A stretch of DNA of 64,000 nt from contig CAJJDN010000137.1 of the NCBI GenBank assembly GCA_905182985.1, positions 49,841-113,840 on the forward strand, in the 5' to 3' direction. A program made the position numbers and the translations under genes. Position 1 is the stretch's first letter. Each line of letters opens with the position of its first letter. This DNA is from Paramecium sonneborni. Its lineage: Eukaryota > Ciliophora > Oligohymenophorea > Peniculida > Parameciidae. Positions 14,201 to 26,587 of the stretch are shown here, piece by piece. Under the pieces are notes generated by a model. That model was not told where the DNA came from and did no database searches. It worked only from the letters and a program-made list of their open reading frames with translations.

Positions 14201-16529
14201 AAATATTATATAAATGATTTAATTTAATTGGAATATTATTGTTAATTTTATACATTTATATTTTTATAATTAATTTGAATTTTCAAATTCAGTTTTTAAG
14301 ATTTCCAAAAACTTATTAGAATATTGATAAGATGAATTAAAATAATGCAACAAATAACATTCATTAAGAGTTGTATTTCCTCTACCTAATTTTAAATTTT
14401 AGTTACATTCTAAATAGGTTTGATTAATTACCAAATTAATCCTTGGAAAATAAGGTTCTAAGCAATAGAACAACTTGTAGAATTAAAATAATTAATGGTA
14501 TTAACAAATTTACTTTTATTAGTGATGAACATCCGATTAATATGAGGTATAGTTGAACTTTCTTATCATAAGATATTTTGTAACTATTCGTAATTTTTTT
14601 AAATATTCACATAAATTATTAGTCTTAACAAATACCTTAAATAATTTCCAATAGATTTCCCATTTCTTAGTTTCTTGAATACAAAAACATGAATCGTATA
14701 AATAAAATGCTTATAGAATAATTATAACTTATAGGCAATTAACTAATCTTATTTAATTACTAAGTCCCTAACTTTCATTTTGATTTATTATTAATTAGCA
14801 TTTATTGTTTCATTATAAATTATCACATATTCTATTATTAAAATCTGGGATAAAATTATTATATAAATCCCAAATTAAAATTTTTATTGAAGATAATTTA
14901 TTCTTGTTATAGGAGATTTGCAATTGATTTTACTTTTATATTAATAATAATATTAAAATATTAATGCGTTCTTTTGATTCAAATATTCTGCTTCAAAATA
15001 GATGGCCTTTTCTAGCATCCTCGAATAGTTTTGTTATTTCTATATTCTGAATTTATAATTTATATATACATGTAGCCCTGATTTAAAAGTTTGAGTTTCA
15101 AGATTCATTTTAAATTAATCCGCAATTTTCATATCATCAGAAATTATTGTCTAAGTTATATAGGATAAGGATATCCTTTTTTCTCGCATTTATTATTTAC
15201 CAATCTTGTGATTTATTGAATAGTAATTTTTATTTGTAATAGATCTAAATACTCATGCTTATCTCCTTAAATATCAAATATACATTCTGCGGCTTATTTA
15301 ATATCTTTAAAAAATTATAAACTAATACTTTAATATAATTCTCACCAAAAAAATATCTAATTATTATTCATAGTTTTATAGCATTAATTTTTAAATTTAT
15401 ATTCATTACTATAACCATATCCTTAATCACTAACTGTTAATCTTTTTAAACATTCAGTAACTATTTAATAAATGTTTTTAAATTATCCTATTTTTAGTAA
15501 ATGCTTTTCATTGTTTAATTCATCACTATACTATTAATCTTGCAAGTGTATAGATGCTAAAGTATACTAAAACATCAGATATATTCAACTCACCTTTTAT
15601 ATAATAACAATTGACCTTCACCCACCTTTTCAGAATTTAATTTTAAATTTAATTACAGTTGTTATATCATCTTAACATTAAATGTTTCTAATAATCATAC
15701 AATTTAAAAAAGACTTGATTAATTGAATGAATCTAATAAAATATTGAAATGGAACACTTATGATTATTCTAAAATCCTAGCTATTTCCAATATTAATAAT
15801 AACTTAAGTTAATCATAATTTTAACAAGATTTTAAGCTATCCATTTATTTCTCCAATTTATTATCAGATAGAATATTAATTATTACAAAATAAATTTAGA
15901 TAATTTATCTAAAAGCTAAAAATAATTAAATATAATTAATAACTTTTATAATTATGTCAAATTTTATATTTCTATTTTACTCGGTTAAAAAATAAATTTA
16001 TCAACAAAATCTTTCTTACTAATCAGCCAGCAAATCAAATCTACAGATATAGTAATTAAAAAGAAATAATTTTAATTTTATAGGCATTTCAATTAAATCA
16101 TCTCAACTTGCTATTTATACTTAGTTAATCAAAAGCAAACTCAATATTGACCATAAGTTTATATAACGTAACAGTAATAATTATAATTTCCTTATATAAA
16201 TACAATATAATACTTAAACATTCATAAAATTTGAGAGTTTCTTGAAAAATTAATAGTAATTCTGATAATTCTAAAATAAAACATAAAAAAATATGCATTC
16301 CATTTTGGAAGGTATAGGGAAATATTTAGAAGAAAACTGAATAAATTATATATTCATTTTATTATTATAGTTTGAGAAGAGCTAAATTATTAATAAACTC
16401 CATGATTTCTGATAAAATAATATTTAAATTATTTTAGGAAAATTTAAGAAAAAGAATTTGATAATATGTCTATTTGAACAAAATGAATTTATTATATATG
16501 ATTTTTATAAAATCAATTCTTCAAGTTTA
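14201..16529 (-). other. Stretch with decayed minus-strand coding islands
   Basis: Minus-strand patches under the ciliate code look protein-like (for example GNTTLNECYLLHYFN near 14390, EDARKGHLF near 15010, and a segment near 15150-15300) but are repeatedly cut by TGA. The GNTxL and ARKGHL strings faintly suggest ankyrin repeats. I could not confirm this. No intact gene was found between the WD40 fragment and the alpha-kinase gene. Confidence 0.35.
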
Positions 16530-19241
16530 TCAACAACAGATAAACATTTTTTGAGTATAATCATCAACTGAAATAATACTTTCCATATTATATGGTTTAT
16601 TGCATTTTTTGCACGAAAAAGCTTAAAGATACCGATAAGCATTTTCGCAAACATAAATAGTTTAATCATTGATTTGAAGTGTTTTTATTAACTTCTGACA
16701 TTTTTCCTTACAATAATGACACTCTGGTTTTCTGGATCCATAACATTCTTATTTACATTCAAGACACAAATTTAAGAATTACATCTATTTAAAACGCTTC
16801 GAAGGATAATCAATAATGTGAATCTTCTTACAACACATGCATGCTAATTAGATTGGAGCAGCTCTATTAGTTAAACAATAATCACATTAAAATATAAATT
16901 TTTTTTTTTCATAAATTTGATCTTCCTATTCTAACAAAGTCTTATCGAAGTTTTCGTAAACAAATTCGCCACAAAGATTACAAATTCCACATTTATGTTA
17001 AAGTTGCACATTTGAGCATTTATTTAGATCTAGATTATTATTTAGTTATAGTTTATTTAGATTTAGTTTTTAACATAAGTAACTACAATTTTTGTGTTGA
17101 TGTTGTATAAAATTAAGAATTCCTAATTCTTTTTAATTATTTGAATTTTAATCTAAAATAGATGACCATTATTAACTGGTTTAGATAGAAGGATTGGATA
17201 GAAGATTATTGCATCCTTGTAAATCTGTAATTACAAAAAGTTTTTCACTCTATTCAAATGAAAAGTGACTAAATGCTGAAAAAAAATAATTATCTGGTTT
17301 ACATTAATTAATATTTGAGGTGTATTATTCAAAATTGTATTAGAAATTAATAAAGGTTTCACCATATATTTAAAAGACTCCATAAAATGGACTATTTAAT
17401 TGATATAAAATTGGATGAGGGTAAAAAATAGGTAACATTTCATCTAATATATTTTCCTATTTTAATTAGCAATTAAATTAGTAGGCCATTTAGCAAGCAT
17501 ATGCAGAAGTATAAAACCATACTTTTGCTTATTCTTCAGCATTTTAAATCTATTATTAATTATTATTTCCGTCATTATCAACTAATACTTTTGGAAGTTT
17601 TAAAATTATTTCTATATTATTAATAGCATCAAAAGCCTTAAAAATATAAATTGATGAATTATTATTATCTTTATTTAATTCATTTTTATCTTATGTCACT
17701 TTTAGACCAGTCTCACCAATTATTACACAAGTTTCAACAAACTAATTATAAAGTTCCCAATACTCCTTATTTGGTTCTATAATATCTGTAATTGTGTCTA
17801 ATTTAAATTTCTCATATTTGGCTTTAAAATATAAGAATTGTTTATTGGTTAGGTCTTTTAATCTTCTTGATTCAGTTACAGAATGACTTAATGTAAAGCT
17901 AACTAAATCACTTAAATCTTCTGGTTTTTTTTCTGTTGTTATAATTATAAGAGGAAAGACAGTTTTCATTTTTTGAAACATAATATCTGTTTTATTGTTA
18001 ATTTTAATACAACATAAGAAATTATTCTATTTTATTTATTTATATTTCTCTAATACTTTTTCAAAATAATTTTTTGGCATTTTATTTATTAAATCATCTG
18101 ATTTTATATTATGATAATCTCTTCCATGACAAGGAGCATCAGCAAGTAAAAAAGTACATAATAAACTTTCTGGATGATGAGAAAAGTTGAGTTTTAATGC
18201 TTATTCAAATCCAGTTACTACATCCTCAGCTTCATCTCCTCCTCCTTTAGTTTCTAATTGAAATATGAAATCTTAAATTTATTGAACTTTTTTTGTAAAA
18301 TTATACAAATAGAATTTCTCCTTATCACAAAAATCTCTATATCCTACAAAAGCCACTCTAATTTAATAACCATTTATAGATTTTAAAAACTTATCAATTA
18401 TTTTAGCAATTGTTTTTTCCATAATATCTTTCCAAGGTTTCATAGAACCTGTTAAATCCATAATAAAAACTACATCAATAATATTTTATTGTGAAAACCA
18501 TTTTTTATAATTACTAAACTCTGAACTTTAACATAAACATTATAATTCTAAATCTTCAAAATCGGGAATTTATTTAATATTTTTTCTTTATTCTTATTTT
18601 AGAATAATACAAGATTTTAAAGCATTTTATTATCCTTTTTTACGATTAATCTTTTCCCATTCAATGTGATTTTTCAAACATTACTTTCTTGGACACCATC
18701 CCTTTATATATAAAATGCAATAATCTCATAAAAATGCAGGATGTTAATTGCAATTGCACATCTCTTTTTCACATAATAATTCAGGAGTAGTTGCTTTTAT
18801 TTAACAACAACCATAAGCTTCTTCTTTCAAAGATGCCCAATTTTTATGTTAAAATTCACATTTTTCTTAATTTCTACATTTGTTAAAAATAAAATTAACA
18901 CATATATTTTATGCCCATTCTCTATGCAAAAGTTTACAATCTTATTAATTACAACCTTTAGGACATAAATTAAATGGAAACACACCATTAACGGGTTATT
19001 TTTATAATTAATCTTATAATTTTTCATTATTAAAGTGCCATAATTTGCAATCTATGTTATGGCATTTCTTTTCTAATAAATCATCTGGATCTCCCCCATC
19101 ATTAATAAATTTTTATTCTATCCTTAAATAATCTATACAAACTCCAACAAAAACCCTGAAATGGTTTAACTAACACAACTCTTTTGAGCAAAATATAGAA
19201 TCGATGCATAAATTTTCAAAATCGAATTTATCTTAAATCAT
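16530..19241 (-). CDS. VWA and alpha-kinase protein with zinc fingers, interrupted by one in-frame TGA
   Basis: One continuous minus-strand frame of 904 codons, no introns, ATG at 19241 and TGA at 16530-16532. Order: Cys/His-rich N-terminus with CCCH fingers (C-x7-C-x5-C-x3-H and C-x7-C-x4-C-x3-H) in about residues 60-190; a von Willebrand A domain with the MIDAS motif DLTGSM (about 250-430); an alpha-kinase (MHCK/eEF2K-type) catalytic domain with FSHFSFE, DLQG and a C-terminal GILNFIQHQHKNCSYLC block (about 500-720); then a Cys-rich tail with about eight CxxC pairs. VWA plus alpha-kinase resembles Dictyostelium VwkA. Two oddities. Codon 172 is TGA (18726-18728), just before the second CCCH finger. 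The alpha-kinase LTDPQ motif reads LSNPS, replacing an Asp described as catalytic in MHCK-A. The gene may therefore be a fresh pseudogene or a catalytically altered protein. The first Met after the TGA lies inside the VWA domain, so a clean downstream start is unlikely. Confidence 0.8.
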
Positions 19242-19725
19242 TTTTTTTTATATAACCCTTTATTTTTATATTTATTTAGATATGATGTATTTCTATTAAT
19301 TTATTAGTATTATTTTTGAAAATATCAAATTTTATTTATATTAATTATAATATATATAATTCATTTTCTTTTCAATATTATCAAATCTAAATTTTTTTAA
19401 TATTTATAGATCTGATATATTATTAAGATTAAAGTATTTTCTTATTATCAAAATAAGAGTATGAAAATAAAAAATAATTATCTTAATGAAAAGATTTGAT
19501 TCTAATTAATATTTATCATATCACTGTGATTTAGTTTATTGAAAAGAGAACTGAATCCCAATTATTAAAACAAAGAATCAAAAACTCATGATAATTTTCT
19601 TTCCATTTAAAAATTAGCAAAATAAAAAATCAATAATTCAATTTAATAATAAAAATTATTGTGTGTGTGGCGATACTGTAATTTGCTTAAATTTTAAAGT
19701 TCAATATTTAAAATTTAATTGTAAA
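19242..19725. other. Intergenic AT-rich stretch
   Basis: Nothing recognised apart from low-complexity A/T. It presumably contains the promoter of the minus-strand alpha-kinase gene. Confidence 0.5.
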
Positions 19726-20792
19726 TCTTTTCAAAATTTATCGGAGATTTAAAATAATAAAAATTATTTGACATTCAAAATAATGATTTCTATGAAAATG
19801 CAGTCATATTGTTTTTGAATTTCTATCTGTAGTTATTGTTAATATTGATATAATTCTTCCTTTCCTAATAAATTAGTAAAAATATAAATGAACACCATTT
19901 ACTTAACATTTTTTTTAATTGTTTATTCAACAAGGTTAACAGATTTAGAAACCTATCAATTAGCTAAAATAGCTAAGATAATTTATTCAAGTATTTTTAT
20001 TAACTTTATTATATGAATAATAATCAAGATATATCATTACAACTAATTTTATTTATAGGATATAAAAAATAGTATATTTTAATTTTATCGAGAATATGAA
20101 AATATATTAGAATATTCAAAAGTATATCATCTTGAATTGAATGTAATAAGAACGAATCAAAAATATTTTAACGCACTCAAAACTTAATTATTAATGATTT
20201 ATTTCAATCAGGAAAACAATTGAAATTATTGTTAGAATAATTTTTAATTAGATTTTGTATATATCTTCGAAAAAACAAGTTTACATATCTCAAAAATTTA
20301 AGGATTATAATTTATTTAGTCTAATAATTAATATTTAACAACCTGTAATGCTATTTCTTCTAAAGTATCATACTTACTTAAATTAAGATGAATGTTTGAG
20401 AAATATTGGAGATAGAATTGCAAATACGAAAAATAGAATCAATATAGTCGTATTTGGCAAACTAATTAATGCTAAGGAGCCTTTTTTAATTAATTCTAAA
20501 ATGAAATTCAATGTCACGATCATTATTCTTGTTCTTGGTTATACATCAATTAAAATATGTTTAAAAAATACTGAATAATTTTCATATGATAATCCTTGTG
20601 ATATCTCAATTGAAAACTTCAAAATATGTATTCTTTTGCAATACTTAATCTATTTATTTTATTTTTATATATAATTTTTCAATAAAATTAAAAACTCAAT
20701 TAAAAAATTGATGACTAATTTTTGAATGAGCTTCTGATATCTAATTTGAAAAAATGCAAAAACTAATTATAAAGGAATTAATTTCAAATATT
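19726..20792. repeat. 1067-bp perfect direct duplication, copy 1
   Basis: Repeated identically at 20794-21860 with one N (20793) between the copies, the same pattern as the 1253-bp pair. It contains a 60-codon frame (20396-20578, extendable under the ciliate code) and a short frame with a signal-peptide-like start (about 19890), neither recognisable as a gene. Confidence 0.9.
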
Positions 20793-20793
20793 N
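20793..20793. other. Single-N assembly gap
   Basis: One N lies exactly between the two 1067-bp copies. Confidence 0.95.
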
Positions 20794-21860
20794 TCTTTTC
20801 AAAATTTATCGGAGATTTAAAATAATAAAAATTATTTGACATTCAAAATAATGATTTCTATGAAAATGCAGTCATATTGTTTTTGAATTTCTATCTGTAG
20901 TTATTGTTAATATTGATATAATTCTTCCTTTCCTAATAAATTAGTAAAAATATAAATGAACACCATTTACTTAACATTTTTTTTAATTGTTTATTCAACA
21001 AGGTTAACAGATTTAGAAACCTATCAATTAGCTAAAATAGCTAAGATAATTTATTCAAGTATTTTTATTAACTTTATTATATGAATAATAATCAAGATAT
21101 ATCATTACAACTAATTTTATTTATAGGATATAAAAAATAGTATATTTTAATTTTATCGAGAATATGAAAATATATTAGAATATTCAAAAGTATATCATCT
21201 TGAATTGAATGTAATAAGAACGAATCAAAAATATTTTAACGCACTCAAAACTTAATTATTAATGATTTATTTCAATCAGGAAAACAATTGAAATTATTGT
21301 TAGAATAATTTTTAATTAGATTTTGTATATATCTTCGAAAAAACAAGTTTACATATCTCAAAAATTTAAGGATTATAATTTATTTAGTCTAATAATTAAT
21401 ATTTAACAACCTGTAATGCTATTTCTTCTAAAGTATCATACTTACTTAAATTAAGATGAATGTTTGAGAAATATTGGAGATAGAATTGCAAATACGAAAA
21501 ATAGAATCAATATAGTCGTATTTGGCAAACTAATTAATGCTAAGGAGCCTTTTTTAATTAATTCTAAAATGAAATTCAATGTCACGATCATTATTCTTGT
21601 TCTTGGTTATACATCAATTAAAATATGTTTAAAAAATACTGAATAATTTTCATATGATAATCCTTGTGATATCTCAATTGAAAACTTCAAAATATGTATT
21701 CTTTTGCAATACTTAATCTATTTATTTTATTTTTATATATAATTTTTCAATAAAATTAAAAACTCAATTAAAAAATTGATGACTAATTTTTGAATGAGCT
21801 TCTGATATCTAATTTGAAAAAATGCAAAAACTAATTATAAAGGAATTAATTTCAAATATT
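20794..21860. repeat. 1067-bp perfect direct duplication, copy 2
   Basis: Identical to 19726-20792 and continuous with unique sequence on the right. A redundant contig end abutted without merging is the simplest explanation. Confidence 0.9.
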
Positions 21861-22046
21861 ATTTTCTATCTTTTTTATATTAAATAATATAATTTATACA
21901 TTCAGAGTTTATTCTTAGCAAAATTTAAAATTAGCAATTTAAAATAATAGGCCATTTTATAAAAAGTTTTAATTATGCTTATATTTAAAAAAATAAAATA
22001 ACTTTGTTACTTTATTACTTTATGTAATTAAGGATCAATAATTAAA

Positions 22047-23193
22047 TCAATTTAATGCTTCTAATATTCTAACTTTACTAGAAATATTGCCAGCTCTTAT
22101 ACACGGATATAATCCATTTGATTCCTATAATTCAAGGCTCTATAATATTTTTATTGATTACAAATGATTCACCTGAGGATGCCATAATCCATTTAACTTA
22201 CAATGTTTTCATATTTACTTCTATAATAATAATATCTTAATCTTTAAAAGAAAATGGTAGAATATTTTATTATTCATGATGAGAATAAAACTTTTAATCA
22301 TTTCGAATCAAATAACTCCTAAAAAAATTACATAAATAAATTTATCATACCCAGAATTTACTCCTACAGAAGAATAGTTTTATTTCATAATTTCTCTAAA
22401 ACCAACACCAATATAGCATTATTATGAATTTTCTATTTAAAAAACAAAACGCGTAATTTAGTTTATGGGAATCATTTAATCACAAAGACAACTTCCACCA
22501 TTTTCAGCCATTTTCCCATTTAATGAAACTTTACTTTCTCTATGCTTATACTTTGTTGAAAAAGTCAATTATTTTTAGAATTATGATTACTTTGTAAAAT
22601 AATAAATATATTTTTACCAAAACAAATTACAACAATTTTATTTATGAAAACCCTATATATATTTGTTTATTTTCTATTTGTTGTTTATTTGAGATTTATT
22701 AATCAAAGGAATTTTATTATAATTATTCAACTAGTGATGGTAATTTTAATTCTGAGTTAAAGTCGGTGATGATTTATTAGAAATTATTTATACATTGAAA
22801 AATTGATTGATAATGTTGATTCTTTTCTTTTTAAAATTGAATAGCATCAGATATATAACTACTAATTTAATTAATGCTTTGTTTTTATAATTATTCAACG
22901 CTTTAAATATATTTGTTCTACAATTTAATTTTAAATTCATTAAATATCTTTTATAGATTATCCATTAATTTCTATATGTTGTTAATGAATTCTTCACAAA
23001 ATTCTGTAGTTTATTATATAAATTATAAGAAATTAGAAGCTTACTTTACATCTTTTGGATGTCCAAAATGATTTCCTTCTTAATAACACTCAAAACAACA
23101 TAATCGAATATGATGACAGGTTTCATTAAAGCAGAAAAATTAAACAATTTGATTATGACCATCAAGTGAACAACGGTGTGTAAAATTATTCAT
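22047..23193 (-). pseudogene. B-box / coiled-coil / SPRY-like family pseudogene
   Basis: ATG at 23193 opens an intact N-terminus with a B-box-like zinc motif (CSLDGH..., CFNETCHH, CCFECYQEGNHFGH, residues 6-47) followed by about 150 residues of Gln-rich coiled coil. Downstream the conserved ciliate C-terminal module is recognisable in pieces: LNGKMAENGGSCLCDQ near 22510, IGVGFREIMKQNYSS near 22390, DIIIIEVNMK near 22220, and GLYPCIRAG near 22100. These pieces lie in different frames and TGA codons intervene, so at least two frame changes are needed. TRIM-like B-box plus SPRY/PRY-like proteins are abundant in Paramecium. This copy appears dead. End set at TGA 22047-22049. Confidence 0.72.
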
Positions 23194-23588
23194 ATTTTTA
23201 TTATTAATTTATTTATTAAAAATAATAAGGGTTTGTTTTAAAAATACAAGTTATCGAATTTATATATCTTTAACAAAATAATTTTGATTATTCTCTCTCT
23301 GTTTGGAGTTTGTTAGTCTTCTTAGTTTAATTCAAGCTTAACAATCATCTTTTAAAATAGAATTAATAATTAAGCTTAGGTAATGTTAAAAAAATTACTA
23401 ACTAGTTTTATTATAATTATATTTGATACTACTAAGTAATATTATTTTCTAGGGTAGCTATTTTGAGACCAAAAATTGTTTATGAAATTTTTATAAATAA
23501 TAACAAATATTTAATGTATAAAAATATATTTTTATCATTTTCTATTAAAATATAATTTTGATTATTTAATATATTAATTAAATTAGAA
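23194..23588. other. Divergent intergenic region
   Basis: 395 bases between the B-box pseudogene (-) and the OGFr gene (+). A/T-rich with no distinct motif seen. Confidence 0.5.
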
Positions 23589-24717
23589 ATGAAAAATTAT
23601 GATCAATCAAAATAGAATGATGAAAAACCCAATTTTAATTTTCATAAGTTTCAAAAGAATGGTGTCAGAAGTAAAATTCATTAACATATTAAAAATTGGT
23701 AAAATTACTAGGATGTGAATGAATTAAATTAATTTTATTAAGACTTAGAATATGATCATTCATTTATTTAGTGGATTTTCCCTAATTTTTTTAACAGCAT
23801 GTTTAATTCTGAAAGCTATAGATTAACAATAGAAGAGAGAAATTTAATGATTAATGATGATGAGGTATTTTGAAATAAAATAAAAATAGATCATGTAATT
23901 CTATTTTCAAAACTACAAAATGTTTTTAAAATTTTTAGGAATAGAATGGGATAAAGAAGAATTGATTTTAAAAAATCAAAAATAGTTTAATAAGTGTCTT
24001 CATATAAATACACATAATTAATTAAGATTGAAGAGAGTATTTGCCTCTTTAAGTGTTTTAGGAAAGAGAGAAGAAGCAATTAAATTGCTTGACTTAATTT
24101 TTAAATAAGAAAATAAACTTTACCGCACAGAATATTATCTTTATGAATAAGTATTAGAAGAAAATAAATAAAAAATCATTTAAAACAATGAAACCTAAAT
24201 AAATGATTAAAAAAATATAAATCCAAACAAATAATCAGAGAATAATGATAATATAAAAACAAATTAAAAAATAGATTCATAAAATATTAATCATGAAGGA
24301 ACCGATTAAAAAAAAGAATCAAATGAAAAATCATTACCACAACCTAATTCTTTAGAAGTAGGAAATGATAATGGCTCAAAACAGAAACTTGATTAATACT
24401 ATGAATCAGAAAATTAAATATAATCACATAAAACTTAAGATAATCTATTAGCTAAAAATGCTGATATTACAATAAAGGAGGAATCATAAATATAAAGTAA
24501 ATAAAATAAAGTTCACTAACAATATGGGGTATCTAATAATAATCAAAAATAAAAGGAATCCAAATATTCTGACTATTATGTACAATAACCTGAAAAAAAT
24601 TAAAAATTTTAATATAAACTAAGGTTTGATTAAGTCAAAAATAATTACGTTTAAGGAGATTTATTAGAAAAAAAATGGGTTATTTTTGAATTACTAACAG
24701 AATAATAATGTGAGTGA
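23589..24717 (+). CDS. OGFr-domain protein
   Basis: A 367-residue protein with one 25-nt intron (23865-23889, GT...TAG). Residues about 30-180 match the conserved region of the opioid growth factor receptor family: W-x-NYQDVNELNQF, LEYDHSFIQWIFPN, LTIEE, MFLKFLGIEWD, and LKRVFASLSVLGKREEA. The intron falls inside the domain, between LTIEERNLMINDDE and the helix with MFLKFLGIEWD. The C-terminal half (about 200-367) is low-complexity, rich in Gln/Asn/Lys/Glu and probably disordered. In animals OGFr binds met-enkephalin, but the domain occurs in protists, fungi and bacteria where no opioid role is expected, so a cellular function should not be inferred from the name. ATG at 23589 is the first in frame; stop TGA 24715-24717. 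Confidence 0.88.
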
Positions 24718-25380
24718 TATCGTATTTGTTTATTATTAATAAATATTATTTGATTTTTTCTTTCATAGCTGGTATATAAAGTTTAGAATAAAAATAGATT
24801 TTAAAATTTATTAAATCTTTTGAAAAAGTATATTTAGTATTTAATTATTCAAATTAAAAATAATTAAGAAGCTAGCATATATCTAGATAATTGAAGCTGA
24901 ATTTCGAAAATAATAAATTTTTTTAAGTATATGATTATTATTAATAAAGTTGCCAAATATTGTATACTCAATAAGAGAGTTGATAATTATGAGGATAATT
25001 ATTTAATCAAATTCAAATTTGTTTTTGAATAGATTGGAAACTTTAAATTAATATACTAAAATTTAGATGTTTGAATTATGATTAGTTTATTTTAGACTTC
25101 TATTTTAATAGCTAAAGTATTAATTATAACTATTAATAGCTAAACAGTAATTATGGGAATACAGTATTATATTTTAATGTATACATTTTTTTGATATAGC
25201 AAAAGAGTGTTAAATTATAGTTTAAATATAATATAATATTTCTTTTAAAACATATGAAAATTGTTAGATATTTTAAAAAATGCTAAAATAGGATATAAAA
25301 TGATTAATGAGAAAGAATAGAAAATAAGATATGTATATATCAATGGATGTATTGAAATTAATTTAATGAATAATAATATA
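24718..25380. other. Convergent intergenic stretch
   Basis: About 660 bases between the stops of the OGFr gene (+) and RAD23 (-). Fragmentary A/T-rich sequence without a supported frame. Confidence 0.5.
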
Positions 25381-26587
25381 TCATTAATAAACATCATCGT
25401 CATCTTCTTCATCCATAGGTTCATCATTTCCACCAGGTGGTTATTGATTAGGAGGATTTGCTTATTCTCTTTAAAGATGTTAAGCTTTGATTAAATTAAT
25501 AATTTACTAAATAGATCTCCATTTGCTTATTTTTCAAATAGATAATTGATAGCCATTTCTACATTTTTATCACATGCTAAATAACCTTCTAATGAGTCTT
25601 ATTTAGTGAAACCAAGTCCCATAATCTAGAATAAAATGAATAAGTACAGCTTCAACATCTTTAAATTCTTATTGAGTTAATTAAATAGATCCTGGAGGAG
25701 GACCCTATTATTAGCCTGCTCCTCCCATAAGAATTTATAATAACATTTCTGGATTTTATGAAACTTATGCATGTAATTCAGGATTAGTCTATTAAAGTTA
25801 TGCTAACAATTAAGGTAATAATTAAAGGACAGCTTAAGGATTCTATTGATACAGCTATCTTAATTATTAGAATTAAGCTGGTTAACCAACTGGTTATTAA
25901 GCAGTAGAAGGTTATGGTTATCCTTATCCACCTACAACTGGAGCAGGAAGATTTGATGTTATACCAGGTGGAATACCCTAATGATTAAATTATAATCATA
26001 CATTTAATAAGTATTCAACAGCTCTATCAGGATTATTAAAGGCTGCTTTCATAGCATTTGCACATTCTTCTCTTTAAAATCCCATAGACATTAATTCTTC
26101 AATTGCTTTTTCATATTCTGGTCCTGATAACAATCCTGTTCCACTTTATGATGATGCTGGTTTTGCTACTGGAGCTACTTATGGTTAAGTTGGTAATTAT
26201 GGTGGTAATTATGGTGGTATTTATTTAGCAGGTTGTTAAACTGGCTATTATTAAACTGGTTATTATGCTGGTGGTTGTTAAACTGGTTATGGCTATTGAG
26301 GTGCTTATTTCTATATACATTTTAAATAAATTTTATTACTTTAGCATTTACCATAACTACTAAAAATTCATTTTCTTAAATTCCCAATTCTGTTATTGTT
26401 GTTTTATCATCCAAAAGTGTTCCTTTTCTTAACAATTTTTGTTAACCAACTTCAAATTATTTCAATTAAAAGATCTTTTCTTTTACATTTTAAATCTAAA
26501 ATATTTTCATTGATTATATACTGTATCTGTTCCTTCAACATCTAAAGGAAAGTTTTATCCACTTAATGTTTTAATAATTATTTTCAT
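25381..26587 (-). CDS. RAD23: RAD23 homologue (ubiquitin shuttle / nucleotide-excision repair)
   Basis: 360 residues after removing five introns: 26496-26521, 26311-26339, 25978-26001, 25626-25647 and 25485-25507 (the last ends AAG). Domain order is that of RAD23: N-terminal ubiquitin-like domain (MKIIIKTLSG, LLRKGTLLDD; residues 1-74); a Gln/Pro-rich linker; UBA1 (AIEELMSMGFQREECANAMK, about 128-168); another Gln/Pro linker; the XPC-binding STI1-like domain (NPQAVLQLLPQLL and NPELHAQVSQNPEMLLQILM, about 205-265); a C-terminal UBA2 (IMGLGFT...AINYLFE); and an acidic tail ending DEEDDDDVYQ. The family delivers polyubiquitinated proteins to the proteasome through the UbL and stabilises XPC/Rad4 in DNA repair. 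UBA2 is slightly short at its start, where intron four falls. Nearly every linker Gln is TAA or TAG. Confidence 0.93.

Noticed and set aside
18726..18728. TGA in the alpha-kinase gene as selenocysteine
   Set aside because: The flanking residues (AFL before, DYC after) are not a known selenoprotein site and no stem-loop was seen. A nonsense mutation or an error is simpler.
20396..20578. 60-codon ATG frame, repeated exactly at 21464-21646
   Set aside because: It lies in the probable assembly duplication and matches no family. No neighbouring exon or intron supports it.
1..23588. The left part as unexcised germline (micronuclear) sequence with IES elements
   Set aside because: No TA-bounded elements interrupting genes were identified. 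Pseudogene decay and assembly duplications explain what can be seen, though read-depth data could revive the idea.
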